In this document: positions 46,198-58,150 of the stretch, one piece after another
Position numbering within the stretch: the first letter of the stretch is position 1
Layout of the letters: each line of letters begins with the position of its first letter
NCBI GenBank assembly: GCA_002633025.1
Contig: NMRB01000732.1
Location: 138,449-202,448, forward strand
DNA: 64,000 bases
Source: Notospermus geniculatus
Lineage: Eukaryota > Nemertea > Pilidiophora > Heteronemertea > Lineidae
Direction of reading: 5' to 3'
Made by a program: the position numbers and the translations under genes
Notes under the pieces: model-generated
The model's input: the letters and a program-made list of their open reading frames with translations, nothing else
Databases searched by the model: none
What the model was told of the DNA's origin: nothing

Positions 46198-46723
46198 AGC
46201 AGACGACATTTCCTACGGATGCAATAAGGATCTAGACTCAAAGGATGATGTTGTCAGGGAAACCCTGACTGGAGAAGAAAAAGCTGGGTAAGTCAACAAC
46301 AACACCTAGGAATGCAGCAGATCTGGACACCATCCCTTTTGCCGAGCCATTAAGCATCATAGATTGTTGAGAGTTACAAAAAAATTCTCTTTTGGCATCT
46401 TCGCTGTGGGTACTGAATGATGCCGTTACCTCACCGAAGTTGCTGCTACGACAACCGTTTTTTCCTTTATCCTCCCCCTCACCCCCGCGGTTCCCTTGTT
46501 TTCAATCATGAGAAAGAACCCGAGGTAGAAACGTATTCAGAAATTGCTTTTATACGATCGTTTCTCACTGAGTAGGATGGGTACTTGACTGCTTCTGAAA
46601 CCCGCATGATCGCAGAATTGCGGCATACCGCATGTAATGCTTTGATGCCGACTTCATCAACTTACCAAACTGAGGGCAAAAATCTGCTTACCACAGTAAC
46701 GTGGACACCGCAAAGGCTTCCCC
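46198..46723. other. unique intergenic sequence right of the duplication
   Basis: Single-copy sequence again. No exon recognised. Confidence 0.4.
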
Positions 46724-47177
46724 TACGGTGGCCCATAGAGCTCATTGATGAAAATTTTTGCATTTGCATTTTTTCCGAGGTTTGATTATTTTTCTTGGGG
46801 GTTTCTTAGAAGTTCTCACCGCGGTGGAAACATTCTCACCGCGGTGAAAACATTCTCACCGCGGTGAAAACATTCCCACCGCGGTGAAAATCATTTCCAC
46901 CGCGGTGAAAATCATTTTCACCGCGGTGAGAATGTTTCCACCGCGGTGAGAATGTTTCCACCGCGGTGAGAACTTCCGCAGTGAAAAGCGGTGGAAACAT
47001 TCTCACCGCGGTGAAAATGATTTTCACCGCGGTGGGAATGTTTTCACCGAGGTCGAAACGTTTTCACCGCGGTGAGAACTTATAAAGATTTTAGAAACCC
47101 CCAAGAAAAATGTTCAAACCTCGGGAAAAAATCCAAATGCAAATATTTTTCATCATGAGCTCTAATGGACCACCGTA
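46724..47177. mobile_element. palindromic element carrying a CACCGCGGTG array
   Basis: The outer left arm TACGGTGGCCCATAGAGCTC pairs with the right arm GAGCTCTAATGGACCACCGTA, and pairing continues through GCATTTGCATTTTTTCCGAGG / CCTCGGGAAAAAATCCAAATGC and CTTGGGGGTTTCT / AGAAACCCCCAAG. TA at both ends suggests TA insertion. The centre (46817-47074) is a minisatellite of CACCGCGGTG palindromes. The open frames here are by-products of the repeat. It is a foldback-type or MITE element. Confidence 0.75.
46817..47074. repeat. CACCGCGGTG palindrome array
   Basis: Eleven exact copies of the 10-base palindrome CACCGCGGTG (with a SacII core, CCGCGG) plus two degenerate ones, spaced by about 10-11 bases of GAAAACATTCT / AGAATGTTTTC or AAAATCATTTT type. 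Spacers left of centre are largely the reverse complements of those right of centre, so the array is both tandem and dyad-symmetric. Confidence 0.9.
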
Positions 47178-47748
47178 CCTTCCCTTCCACTCCTGCATCC
47201 CCTGCCCCTGTCAGTACAAAATTCACCTTGTTCATGAAGTACTATTCACAGAACGTCACATCCACTCAGTACCAGCTGTCATTCCCGCTGCCATCCAACA
47301 TAAAGTCATCCAAGAGGAGCGAATCAGTTCGCTCAGAATGAGAATTCCGCCATCACAGACCCTGTGACCATCCACCAAAGCGACCTTTCCATCAGCAATC
47401 CAACCATGTGACCAATATTGATCTCTACCATAATACCAACAATCTCGGGAAATTCAAGCGTCGGCTTGGACTGCCGCTCCACTGATAAGAGTCACTTGAT
47501 TTTCTACATTAAGATTAATCAATTACCAATCGCGGTGGAAGCGGGACCTGAGATTGAAATGGCGGATGTTGTATGGTCGGTGACTGTGAGACCATTACCA
47601 AGAGGGTAGCACTCCTGTCCGTTTGAGATATGACTTCTGTAGACCAGAGATGAACATGTTGATGGCAGCATCAGAGCAGGTACGTATTTTACATTGCTGC
47701 TCGAGGACTCTGGGGTGGGTACTGTCTAGGTGTCGCATGTACTCTTAG
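47178..47748. other. flank of candidate exon, weak coding hints
   Basis: The frame ending at a TAG near 47609 has moderately protein-like composition, but no convincing splice boundaries. A good donor, AGCAG|GTACGT, lies at about 47681, consistent with a short upstream exon of the candidate gene that follows. Confidence 0.25.
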
Positions 47749-47938
47749 AGTGACTCCTAAACAGTACGAAAAACTGCAGGAAATGCAATCACAAGGCAAA
47801 TATCACTGGTGTGATATTACAAATGAGCTTATGCTATCCTTCGGGGGATATGAGTCAGAATTCCCTGCTTTAAATGGTTTTAGACCAATCAGTTTGTGTC
47901 CAACCATAGAGGAATGTTTAAACTTCTCAGCCCCCTAA
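47749..47938 (+). CDS. candidate terminal exon of an unrecognised protein
   Basis: From a possible acceptor at 47748 (TCTTAGAG|TGACTCC) an open frame of 62 codons runs to TAA at 47936. Composition is protein-like and not repeat-derived: TPKQYEKLQEMQSQGKYHWC, then CDITNELMLSFGGYESEF, then GFRPISLCPTIEECLNFSAP. The phase is compatible with the donor near 47681. I do not recognise the family. It could be the 3' end of a gene whose other exons are upstream, a decayed exon, or chance. Confidence 0.35.
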
Positions 47939-48473
47939 ACAACCAGCAGGAACGTTGAAGGATCTGCTGAACCCCGAGCTTCTTCCTTGGGGTCAAATGC
48001 TAAAAGGACAAGGAGCACCACCAAATGTGACATGAGGGCTTTCATACAAAATATTAACAAAAGTCGTTGACGTCAAATCGTCTCCAAAACGTCAGAAAAT
48101 GTCGACTTTTGTGGATTGCTGCTGCGCAGTTCTGTTGAACAGAATATTAGTGAGAGATTTCGATCTTTGTCATGCTATGTATGAAAGCTTTTTGATACCA
48201 AATCGGTGTATTGTTGGACTGACGACTGACACACGAAGCTGAAGCAATCCTTCCATCACAGGGACCACTGCACTGATGTTTTTATGCTAGTAAACATTAT
48301 AATCTGACATCAAAGATGAGATTCCTACCGGCACGAAATCATGCTGAAAGCGACGATCAAGCTCGGCAAGCTATGCGACAAATTGAATAATCTTACAAGG
48401 AATGCGAAGAGAATTCGTTTTTTTTTGTGATGTTAGTAACATGGGTTGAAGAATGTGCGATACAAGTGATATA
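47939..48473. other. intergenic or 3' UTR, nothing recognised
   Basis: No AATAAA and no exon visible directly downstream of the candidate exon. Confidence 0.35.
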
Positions 48474-48682
48474 GAGGTTCTGCACAACGGTCACGTGACT
48501 GCAAAGACTTGGCCATGTTGGCCGTCAAAATGACCGGCGACGACGTCAAAACTGTCACGTCATGAAATTTTGATGATCTGTGTGTTGACACTGTGTTCAT
48601 GCCGTGATGTCGCTTGACATTTTGACGGCCAATATGGCGGCATCGTGTCGTCATGGAAATGTGACGTCACGTGAGGAACCTC
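48474..48682. mobile_element. GAGGTTC-family MITE, copy 5
   Basis: Reverse orientation relative to the 11845 copy. TA-flanked, with all family words present, including TGGCCATGTTGGCC and CAATATGGCGGCAT. Confidence 0.85.
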
Positions 48683-51332
48683 TATACATACATGTAATAG
48701 TGGATGATCTCTGCACAGATCTGTAGAGAAGACAAACCTCCTCTAGCAAAACCACGTTACCGCAAAACAAATCACAGGTTCGTGGATTGAGAGCGAATCA
48801 AATTTGTGAGGGTATAAAACTCTATTTGATGTTTAATCAAGTTAGATTCCTGTCAACATAATACTGACTGACAGTACATGTAATTAAGTTTACCGCTGGC
48901 TGTTCTATCCAAACTTTCTTTCTCTTGATATCTCAGCTCACGTTCACCGTTCACCGTCCACCCACCATGTGAGGCAGTGCAAGTGGCAGGTATGAACTTC
49001 AATGATCGCTGATCAGTGCCTGTCACCGCCAGAACTCATGTGTCTTCCCTGATCCCAAGGATTATTTCACAGGGCTTACCTCTCCTTCTCACTAGTTACA
49101 TCACACGAGAGAAGATATATGTGATATTGGTGCTAAAATCTGCATTAACGTGATCTGAATGTGGCTTGTCTTGACTGCTGATGAGATGAAGGCCGCAGAA
49201 AGACAGTCCGCCATCTTGGCAGCCAGGAACACTTCATGTGTATGAGATTAAAGATGGCCTTCTGACAAGTGATATAATCAGCTACCATCTTGCTGTGGCT
49301 GACCTTATTAACCATAATAGGCGTCGTTTTGTGATTCTGGCCGTTTGTTGTGACGTTAATCAGGACAATTGTTGCAGATGACAACGGCTGTTGCTGGAGA
49401 TGGTCAGCCGTCATGTGGAGGCAGGTGTTTGGGAGTGGTCTCCTGGGTGACGAGAGGATGGTGAATGATGATGTTCGAGAGATACACCTCAATAGCACAT
49501 ACGTGAAGCAGATATTTTGGTCCAGACATATCCCTTAACCCGATTACAGATACAAAAACACCCAGACAACAGTCACATTAGAAACAGACACCTAAACGGC
49601 AACAAAAAGATAGCAACAAAATAACAAGACATACATTGTACTTTGTAAGCAGAAAACAGAGGACGCTACCTTACAAACAGGTTACAGAAAACAGAAACAC
49701 AGGTACAGACTTTTAAAACGTGTGGCGGAGATTATGACGGAGATAAAGAGACAGTCAGACTCAAATCCCACTTCGTAAGTTGACGAGTTCTATACTAAGT
49801 ATATAAAGAAGCCTTAGCTCTCTGGCAAAAGGAAAAGGCAGCGAGGACTTATTGAAGATATGGGTTTATCTGGAGTCAAGGCACTTACCAGCCAACTGAA
49901 TCCATCTCTGACCTTTCTATGTTCTTTAGGCTTATTGATCACTCAGCTTCATTCAGACATAAAAGTGCTCGCCTGATAATTGACCTGACTAATCGATTCA
50001 TCGATATCAATCAGCATATACTCTGTTCCAGAACCATTTGACGGGAAGGGTCATGAAAATCCAAGTATTGCATCCTCGTCGACTTGGGAACGAAAATTCC
50101 TGGAGGACGAAATGTCTTCGAACCTCCACCACATTGTAAAGCAAGGGAATGTGTAGAGGCTGGTCGACAGACAAGTGATTGATACGTGTTGTCTTATCGC
50201 ACAACTACATGTATACGTAAAAATGTCGAACGACCCCCAGCCTACAAGCATTTCTATGGTGATATGTGATTATGTGCCCATCACTTACAGAATGTTGCGG
50301 GGTTCATCAGTGGATGGCTGGCACCGTACGCTACCTACTGGCTGCGTGGGTTTGAGGTCTGACAATTAGAAAAGTCTCGGCAGACCCTTACAGGGACTGA
50401 CAAAAGGGACATTAATGGATAATGATTGCCAAAGGAATAACTAACCACCTGTCAAATAAGTCACCTGTAGCACATTCATCGTCAACAAATTGGCCACAGT
50501 GGTGGCACTTAATGGTAATACATAGCGAGTAAACATCCAATTTCAGTCTCCTATAAAAGTAACTTGGGGTCATTTCGGTTTCTACAGCCGGGGCAGACTA
50601 TTGTGTCAGCCGAACTAATTAGGCGTTTACCCCAAGGAACCTGGGCATGTTGGGGAGGGAGCCAAGGCCACGAAACATCCACCATTGCTTACAGCTGCAC
50701 TTTTATGTTTCCACGAAAGACAACTCCAGTTGTTAATCTATGTTGCATTGTGCATATTTATCTCCTCCATCTCCCAGACTCTCTCCCTGATACTTTCTTT
50801 ATTCGATGTCTTTACTGCTAAATCGTATCTTTGATGCACCATAACACACTAAGCTCCCCGTGAGTTATATCCTAATCATCCATCAACAGTGGTGTTAAAG
50901 TCATTCAGGGGATTTAGCAATAATGATGAGAAATGGTTGCTAATTCTTTACGAATGCACTGACATCAGTCAGAGTCGCGATCACTGATACATCGCTAATG
51001 AAATAATGTACCTGAGGAGTTATCAATCAAACATTTGTTTGACTATCAGATATTTTGTGTTCAGAATCACTGTCTTTGTGAATCAGCAATCGTATTTGTC
51101 ATGTCGCAAGCAGCTGTGATTGATACCATGTCTTCAGAGATTTCATAATGCAAACAGAACTTGGCGAAGGCTAGGAAGGGTTGGTCAATGACGTATACTT
51201 CATTGGCTGCCCGAATGGTACAGTGCAACCATGCCTCTCACCACTGCGTTTGTGGATTCGATTCCTATTGGATCAACAGTATGAGATGAAGCTAGAGAGG
51301 GTGTCTCAGAGGGTTTTTGCTTCAATTCATCG
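48683..51332. other. intergenic, no gene recognised
   Basis: No exon with convincing splice sites and protein-like composition was found on either strand. The longest frames have no domain-like features. Confidence 0.4.
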
Positions 51333-51478
51333 TTTCCAGGACGTAACTTCAACAATGTCCGCCATGATTGCCATCATGACGCAAAGCCGGGGGCAAATGC
51401 ATTGTTGACGTCGTCGTGTGACGCAAAGCCGGGGGGCAAAACGCACAACCCAACAGAACGATATTTACGTCGTGGAAA
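51333..51478. mobile_element. TTTCCACGACGT-family MITE, copy 3
   Basis: Ends TTTCCAGGACGTAACTTCAA and TTTACGTCGTGGAAA, with two GACGCAAAGCCGG words inside, as in the copies at 26279 and 39903. Confidence 0.8.
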
Positions 51479-53490
51479 GCGGGCTGAATTGCCAGAGAGA
51501 ACAGATGGCACTCATGGTAGGCCTACTTGAATGTTGACAACCTGTTGAGAATACACCAGGCACAGACACAGCGCTTGCTGTTGAGTCACTGTCTTCTTCA
51601 GATGTTCCCAGTAGATTAGCATATCGATCCTTTAATCACGTGCTAGATCCCCTGTAATCCGATGAACTAAAGATGTGGAAAATGCGCAAAGCACTAAGGC
51701 GAGATGTAAAATGGAATTTACAGATTATCGAACTGAATTCCGTTACGATCGATAAGAAGATATGGTAAAGTTTAACAGGTCTGTGTCAGATGGGACACGT
51801 CATTTTCACTTGGCAAGGGAGAGTTTTACCATTTGGGTTTGTTTGGAGGCCATCTTCTTCTTTGTTGATGTCAACCCCCCAAGAGCGTGGCCTGTTGGCA
51901 TGCTGCAGCCGTAGCCACACCAGTTTTCCACACATGATTTCAATAGGAGCTGCCAGTCAGTTGACCAATAGGAGTCACTACGGCCCAATTCAGTGCCTAG
52001 CGGCAAACTCCTCACAGCGCCACCTATCTCCATTCTTACATCATAGAATGCGGAACGGAACTAACGGCGGTTGGAACGAGATTGCCCTAGCGGACCCAAT
52101 CATGGTTGATTGAGCACCAGTCGGGAGAATGTTCTTTTGTGTTGGTCTGTTAGAACTTTGCTGCCATCTTTTGGCAATAAGTACGGCTGACTGCTCCTAT
52201 TCGATGGCTTATGCTATCGAGACATGCGGGCCAAGGAACCTACTTGTGTTGATAGGTGTGCATCCCTAAGTGAAGAAAGAACCGATGAAAACCGACAACA
52301 TAGATGCAGACAACATCAAAGACGAGGAAGAGATTGCCAGATTTGGCTGAGGTTTAGTTTGAAGAGGGTTAAGTTGCACCAAGCAGGACATTTAAGAAAA
52401 CTAAGATATGTCTACCTCCAGGTGTGGCATTCATTTGTCTTGCCTCCTCAGAATCGCGCCCTTGGCAGCAATTTAAACACTTCCACCAATGTTGTATACG
52501 AACATCTCCACATGTATTAGCCGAGTCTGAAATTGAATGATGTTTCGACCAATGAGAAGCGGTCTTTTAAAGTAAGCTGCGGGGGTTTAGAGCGGGTAAT
52601 TTCCTTATGTACAAGGCATGATACACAGCGTTTTTTAAGCGACGATTAATTAGGTTTTAGAGAAAAGAAACTGTACTTAGCCTCGTGGTTGCTTAAAGAA
52701 AATATTATTCGAAACAAGTGAAATGGTAAAAAATAAGGAGTGTGGTTTTAATCCAAGGAATTGTGAATTTTAGAAAAATGACCACTTCATCTCTTGGGAG
52801 TGTACATTAAGAGCCAGTAAATCTCAAACTTGAAGAAATAAGCCATTTAGTTAGCATTAAAAGCATAAATTAAATAAAGTGAGATTTAGCGGTGAACAGC
52901 TCCCAAACTTTTATTCAAAACATCGTTGTTTACAATGGTGTTGCTATAGTAACCAAGCATTTCATGGCCACAAATCATGTAACTTCGTTATAAAGATTTT
53001 GACTTGAATATCTCAACTTAACCATGATATTGTGAAATTAGGATATCACAAAGTTGGACAAGAAAACTATCGTCGCTTCTTCACTTCACACTTTTCTCAG
53101 TCAAAATCTGCGTGAACTTGTCAACCTATTCCTAACCAGCCAAATCTGACAACTGCCCAGTAAAACACACACACAGAAAGCATCAAACATACATCATGTC
53201 CTTGAGTACACAGCAAGGGTAACTCGAATGAAAGAGGGAACTTATTAACGAGTCATAACAGACGCTTCCACACCATTACAATCAGAGTCAAATCTCGTCG
53301 AGTGGGTTTCCTTCATTGAAATTACTGTCCCCAGAAGGCATAACTGGCGACGTGGGGAGCGTCAGGGAAAGAAAATTTCATAAAGGACTCCATCGTTTGC
53401 CATTTCGGTGGGTGTTTCGAAAAAAAAAATGTTTAACATGCATAATGGCTGTGTTTATCGTTCTGGGGACATTTCTTGCCATTCACTAGA
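51479..53490. other. intergenic, no gene recognised
   Basis: The 51790-52113 open frame is the longest but lacks domain-like composition and splice context. The rest is AT-rich. Confidence 0.4.
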
Positions 53491-53662
53491 GGCGCTGCTC
53501 CACTTGACAATTTTCTCGCAGAAGTTGGCTCACAATGGGCAATTCACCATTGTTTGTGTCCTGTTGGCTTACGCTGAGACCAATGACACAAACAACTGCT
53601 AGCAGTTAAATTGCCCATTTTGAGCCAATTTCTGCGAGAAAACTGTCAAGTGGAGCAGCGCC
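53491..53662. mobile_element. 172-bp palindromic MITE (GGCGCTGCTCC ends)
   Basis: Arms of about 54 bases starting GGCGCTGCTCCACTTGACA and ending with the complement; only about four mismatches between arms. The centre of about 60 bases is unpaired except for a small CCATTGTTTGTGTC / GACACAAACAA pairing. No coding capacity. Confidence 0.85.
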
Positions 53663-54780
53663 TTAAGAATGCCAAATATGGGTTCATCTCTGCCTCATGT
53701 TGATCGAACACAGACACACTAACATAACCAGTAAGAAATGAGTGTGTACATGTATGCTTTTAATAACATGAGTTACTAAAATGTCTGTAACTAATACTCA
53801 AAGTTATATCGGCCATCTTTCTACCAAGATCCCTGAATTGATACAACATGTACAATCTCTTTAAGTAATCTACCTGCTGGAGGGGACCCTGTCTACCTGT
53901 GACAATCTAACCTATAGAACAGATTGACATTTACATGTAAATACAACTATTACAACACCAAGACAATAAGACGAGGTCCAGGCCACACCAACCAAGTGAG
54001 GTGAAACAACATACATACAAGATGCGAAAGACAAAATACAAAAGAATATTTTCGGTTCACAGACTTAGCTGAATGGGAACAGAAGAAGATTGGTGTATGA
54101 AATAGATTGGGTTTCTTTCTTTGTTCAAACATGCCTGGTTGAGTAGAACACACAAGTCGAAGTCGACATGAATCTGTGTAACCTGAACTTGCCGTCAGAT
54201 GACATCATACCAAAGGGAAGACACCAAAGAACAATCGATGATGTTTCAGCTGAGCTTTTAAGAGTGGATTAGCTATGATTTCACTAAAACAGCATCAGGA
54301 CCCTTGACAAAACTCAAAGAAAGTGCACAGTACACCTTCTAATAGCAATCTGCTTCGCTTTTGACTCTGGTTCCAATACTGACATGTCACGCTTGTTCTT
54401 GAAAATGTCACACTCTTATGGATTCCATTTTGAGGACTTTGTGTTTCTTTGATGTTAAGAGCATCGTCTTAGCTCCTTACACGTCAAGTATATCCTCATG
54501 TAGATCTACATGCACCTTAAATTCATTAGTTCAATTGTTTGGGTGATGAATAGAAGGGTAAAGGGTGAACAGAGAAGCCAACCTCTGGTTGGATGTGAAG
54601 CAGTTACCATCGTCATCGAGTTGTGCTCGGGCAAAGTGAACAACATGGCCTTTCTCTTGACAGGCTGAGGAAGGTTACCAGGTAGAGCAGTTAGAAGTAG
54701 GCCTATTCTGAGGAAAGGTTCCTCCGTCACCGCGCACGGTGACGTAACTGTAGGAAGGAGCGGTAAGAAGTACTGGAACC
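53663..54780. other. intergenic, no gene recognised
   Basis: AT-rich single-copy sequence without recognisable exons. Confidence 0.4.
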
Positions 54781-54945
54781 TGCTGTGAGCGATTGTAACT
54801 TTTTACGACGTCTCGTCTCTGTTGCACTGCGTCAACGACGTCGTGACGCGACGTCATTGCGTTGCTTTGCTCTGTTTTTGACGCCTTCGGTACAACCGCT
54901 AGCAGCGCTGCCTGTCGGGATAAAATATTGCGCGGGCTCCCCATC
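54781..54945. mobile_element. GACGTCGCGTCACGACGTC-family element, copy 3 (inverted)
   Basis: Reverse-complement of the family: GTTGCACTGCGTCAACGACG, TCGTGACGCGACGTCATTGC and GCAGCGCTGCC words in the opposite order to 56848-57053. Exact termini uncertain. Confidence 0.6.
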
Positions 54946-55510
54946 AGCATCAAACAAAATGCATTACATAGGCCTACTGCAATGTCAAGCACCGCCAGAC
55001 CCCAAGGTTCCGAGGATGATTGCAAGCATGGTGTTTGACTTCACACACACACACATCACAGTCAATAGACCAGCATAGAAAAATATCATCCTCTGAAGAT
55101 TAAAGGAAAAAACAGCTTTCATCTACTGCGTCTCTGCAGTTTGATGTAAGGAAGGCAAGACGAGGAGGGATATGTACCAACAAAGTCTACTAATGGAAGG
55201 AAATGATGAGACGTTAACATTTGCAGGATTCCAACCTCAGAAGAGAGACACACACCCTGCATTAGCATTGGTCGCATGTATTTCCTTACTGTATGCTTGA
55301 GTGGGCAGACACTAAAGGTAAACCTTACAAATTCCTACTCTTTGTTCAGTGATATGAAATTAAACCAATGCACAGACAGGTAAGGTCATATTTCACCAAA
55401 GGATTTCTCAGATATTTCAGAGAACGCTTTACTTTCAGACATGTCTCATCAGACCAGCTAAGAATGGCATCATATCTTGTTGTTCAGCTTTATTTCCAAG
55501 TCACTAGGCA

Positions 55511-55657
55511 GTTTAAGAAATCAAACGATAAACGTTAACTTTACGACAACGTTATTTTTCATACGTACTGCGAATTCGCCAGGTTTTATATTGCATTTTC
55601 GGTACAAAAAATAACGTTAACGTAAAGTTAACGTTTATCGTTTGAATTTCTAAAACT
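55511..55657. mobile_element. palindromic element with AACGTTAACTTTACG arms
   Basis: The left arm TCAAACGATAAACGTTAAC continuing through TTTACG (from 55521) is exactly complemented at the right end (to 55645), and AGAAAT / ATTTCT extends the pairing. About 147 bases with a short unpaired centre. Confidence 0.8.
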
Positions 55658-55699
55658 CCCAACTAAGTCAGCTCTCAGGTAGTACGGTAATCATATCTT

Positions 55700-55985
55700 C
55701 AGCGGTGATATGTTCACATCAAGGCACTAGTATCAAGTGAGTGATGTGTTCACATTAAGGTACTATCTGGTGAGCGATGTGTTCACATTAAAGCACTATC
55801 TGGTGAGTGATTGTTCACATTAAGGCACTATTAAGTGAGCGATGTGTTCACATTAAGCCACTATCTGGTGAGTGATGTGTTCACATCAAGGCACTATCAA
55901 GTGAGCGATGTGTTCGCATTAAAGCACTATCAAGTCTATGATGTGTTCACATTTAGGCACTATCTAGTGTGTGATGTGCAACCTC
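55700..55985. repeat. ~33-bp minisatellite, eight units
   Basis: Units of the form GTGAGCGATGTGTTCACATT plus AAGGCACTATC, eight copies with substitutions and small length variation. Confidence 0.85.
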
Positions 55986-56847
55986 ATATCTATACGGAAT
56001 AGTGAGTAATCTGTTAAAGCATTAAATCACAGTTGCCTAATGGATTCATGATACACGAAGATGAGCAGTCAGCCTGGCTGTGACCAAACCAAGAACTGAC
56101 TGAGGCACATCAGTACAGAAAGAACAACGAATGAATGACTCGTATAAAGTGGAGTTTATTATAAAGTCAATGATAAGACAGCTCACATGCCATCAGTCAT
56201 GGTATAAACAAATCTTCCATCAAAAATATATCACCATTTATCACCTATCGGCGAGAAGAGGTTAAAACACGTGTTTTATCGGTAAAGTCTCATGAATGCC
56301 ATGTTGTATCATAGATACATAACTCACTGGATTGTCATCCGATTCTATGCTACTTGATCGACAAGTCAGAGAAATCCAATCTAGTATTGCCCCAGGCACA
56401 TTTCTTTCCTGTAGATTGCTGTTTGCAACGAAACAATCTGTACCGATGTCTGTGTTCTCTCATTACATCGCCTTAGCACATTCTTCCATTCCTACATAAT
56501 TGTCCCATTTATGCAGAAACGAACTGAATCCCAAGACAGCCGAGCGAAAGATCACCCAGGGTGAGCCTCTTCCTATTTTAGTCCCTTCAGAGTGAGTTAG
56601 TGCCACAGCTCTAACCTCAAAGCTTTTGCACTTGTCATTTCATTTCACTTCTCTAAACTGTATAAAGTATTTAGCTCCTTGACTCCGATAATCAATCATA
56701 CTCAGCACCCTTTCATCTAAAGTCAAAGTCTAATGAAATTTTAAGTCGAGATTAAAACGAACTACTGTATTTCAACTTATCCAGTCACACGCGCAAAGCA
56801 ACAGAGACGGCCCAAGTCAACTTGAAACAGCAGGAGCGGGATCTGAC
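55986..56847. other. intergenic, nothing recognised
   Basis: AT-rich, with no exon visible. Confidence 0.4.
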
Positions 56848-57053
56848 ACAGTGAGGAACCCGCGTAACTTTTTATCCCGACAGGGCGGCGCTGCGAGCGA
56901 TTGTACCGATGACGTCAAAAAATGAGCAAAGCAACGCAATGTCGTCGCGTCACGACGTCCTTGACGCAGTGCAACACGGACGAGACGTCGAAAAAAGGCA
57001 CAACCGCTCACAGCGCCTCCCAGTGGCGGTAGTTCTGCAGTTTCCTCATTGAA
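56848..57053. mobile_element. GACGTCGCGTCACGACGTC-family element, copy 4
   Basis: Contains AGGGCGGCGCTGCGAGC and its partner GCTCACAGCGCCTCCCAG in inverted arrangement, ACGTCCTTGACGCAGTGCAA in the middle, and outer CAGTGAGGAAC / TTTCCTCATTG. The most complete copy of this family in the window. Confidence 0.6.
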
Positions 57054-57434
57054 TTTGCAGTGGTCAGTGTCACTGGTGGTGGCGATGGGGGTATTGATGG
57101 TAGTGGTGGTGGTAGTGGAGGGGCGGGGCAAACATCGATCTCCAGTAACACGACAAGTGTTCCCCTATGATCTGGTGCCAAGGACAGCCAACAGGTCGAT
57201 GTCTTTTGAAAATCAAATGTGCAACCTTTTTAATAACAACACGAACATCTAGAGGAAAAGATAAAAGAGAAACAAGACTCCAGCCTTTGATGTCAGTAAC
57301 CCGATAGCTGCCAGTACACGTTTACAGAGGATGACAACCGGCATCGGATAGAAGCCATTGTCAGGTGAATCATTGATTGTGTATGCCTGACAAACTGCTC
57401 TTGATACAACGTACCTTTCACCTTTGGATTTCAG

Positions 57435-57616
57435 TCAATGTGATACAGGGCTCATGTTTACTAGACCAGGTTTATGAGCACAAAAATGATACATATTGCA
57501 CCGATGCTATTGTTCAAGTAAAAGTGGATGTTGATACCATGGCAAGACACAGAATCCGATCAAAACACGACAAAGTATTCAATGTTTCGTTACGTCATAT
57601 TTACGTCTTTTTATAA
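57435..57616 (+). CDS. candidate exon of an NTR (netrin/TIMP-like) domain protein
   Basis: A good acceptor (TTTGGATTTCAG) precedes 59 codons open to a TAA. The peptide has GSCLLDQVYEHKNDTYCTDA, then IVQVKVDVD, and later KVFNVSLRHIYVF. The spacing Cys-x(13)-Cys-x2-Ala-x4-Val-Lys-Val followed by a second hydrophobic strand resembles the start of NTR modules (TIMPs, netrin and complement C-termini), where the first strands read C-x-A-x-x-V-x-A-K. This is pattern resemblance only. Such domains occur in secreted proteins. A possible signal-peptide-like frame lies upstream at about 57085-57160, but it sits on a GTGGTG microsatellite. No downstream donor is convincing. Confidence 0.35.
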
Positions 57617-57807
57617 GTTCTTATTTTGGGCTGCGGGGCATCAGCTTCATGCAGACAGAACAAGTAATTTCGTGCAATAATTGCAGTATCATCATTCTTA
57701 ATTATGATAGATTACTCGGATAAATATAATCACTGATCCACCTGCTAAGGCCATCAATGTAGCCGTTGAATATGCTTTGAAGACTGAAGACAGTGTACTC
57801 AGTGGCC

Positions 57808-58150
57808 ACAATTGAATACGTATTCGGAATAACTATTGCCCCAGGGCGGAATACGCATTGGGAATAATCAAATACGTATTGACCAGAAGCAAATACGCAT
57901 TGGGAATGACAGAATATGCCTTGAACAGAAGTGAATACACTTTGGGAATGACAGAATACGCATTGAACAGAATTGGCTAGAACTGAATACGCATTGGGAA
58001 TGACGTAATACACATCGGCCAGGTACGGCGTGCGGAAAGTCCGGATACGCATTGGCCATGGACGGAATACGCATTGGGAATGACTGAATACGCATTGGTC
58101 AGTATGGAATACGCATTAGGTATGACTGAATGCGCATTGGCCAGTGATAG
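57808..58150. repeat. ~22-24-bp minisatellite, about 14 units
   Basis: Units of the form GAATACGCATTGGGAATGAC, with GAATACGCATTGGCCAG variants interspersed. The long open frames on the minus strand here are translations of the repeat, not genes. Confidence 0.85.

Noticed and set aside
46836-47027. 63-codon minus-strand frame rich in His-Arg-Gly
   Set aside because: It is a translation of the CACCGCGGTG repeat array.
49145-49498. 117-codon minus-strand frame
   Set aside because: Low-complexity Ser/Thr/His composition without splice sites or recognisable motifs; treated as chance.
51790-52113. 107-codon plus-strand frame
   Set aside because: Composition is not protein-like, the start is not in a convincing context, and the reverse strand is equally open in part.
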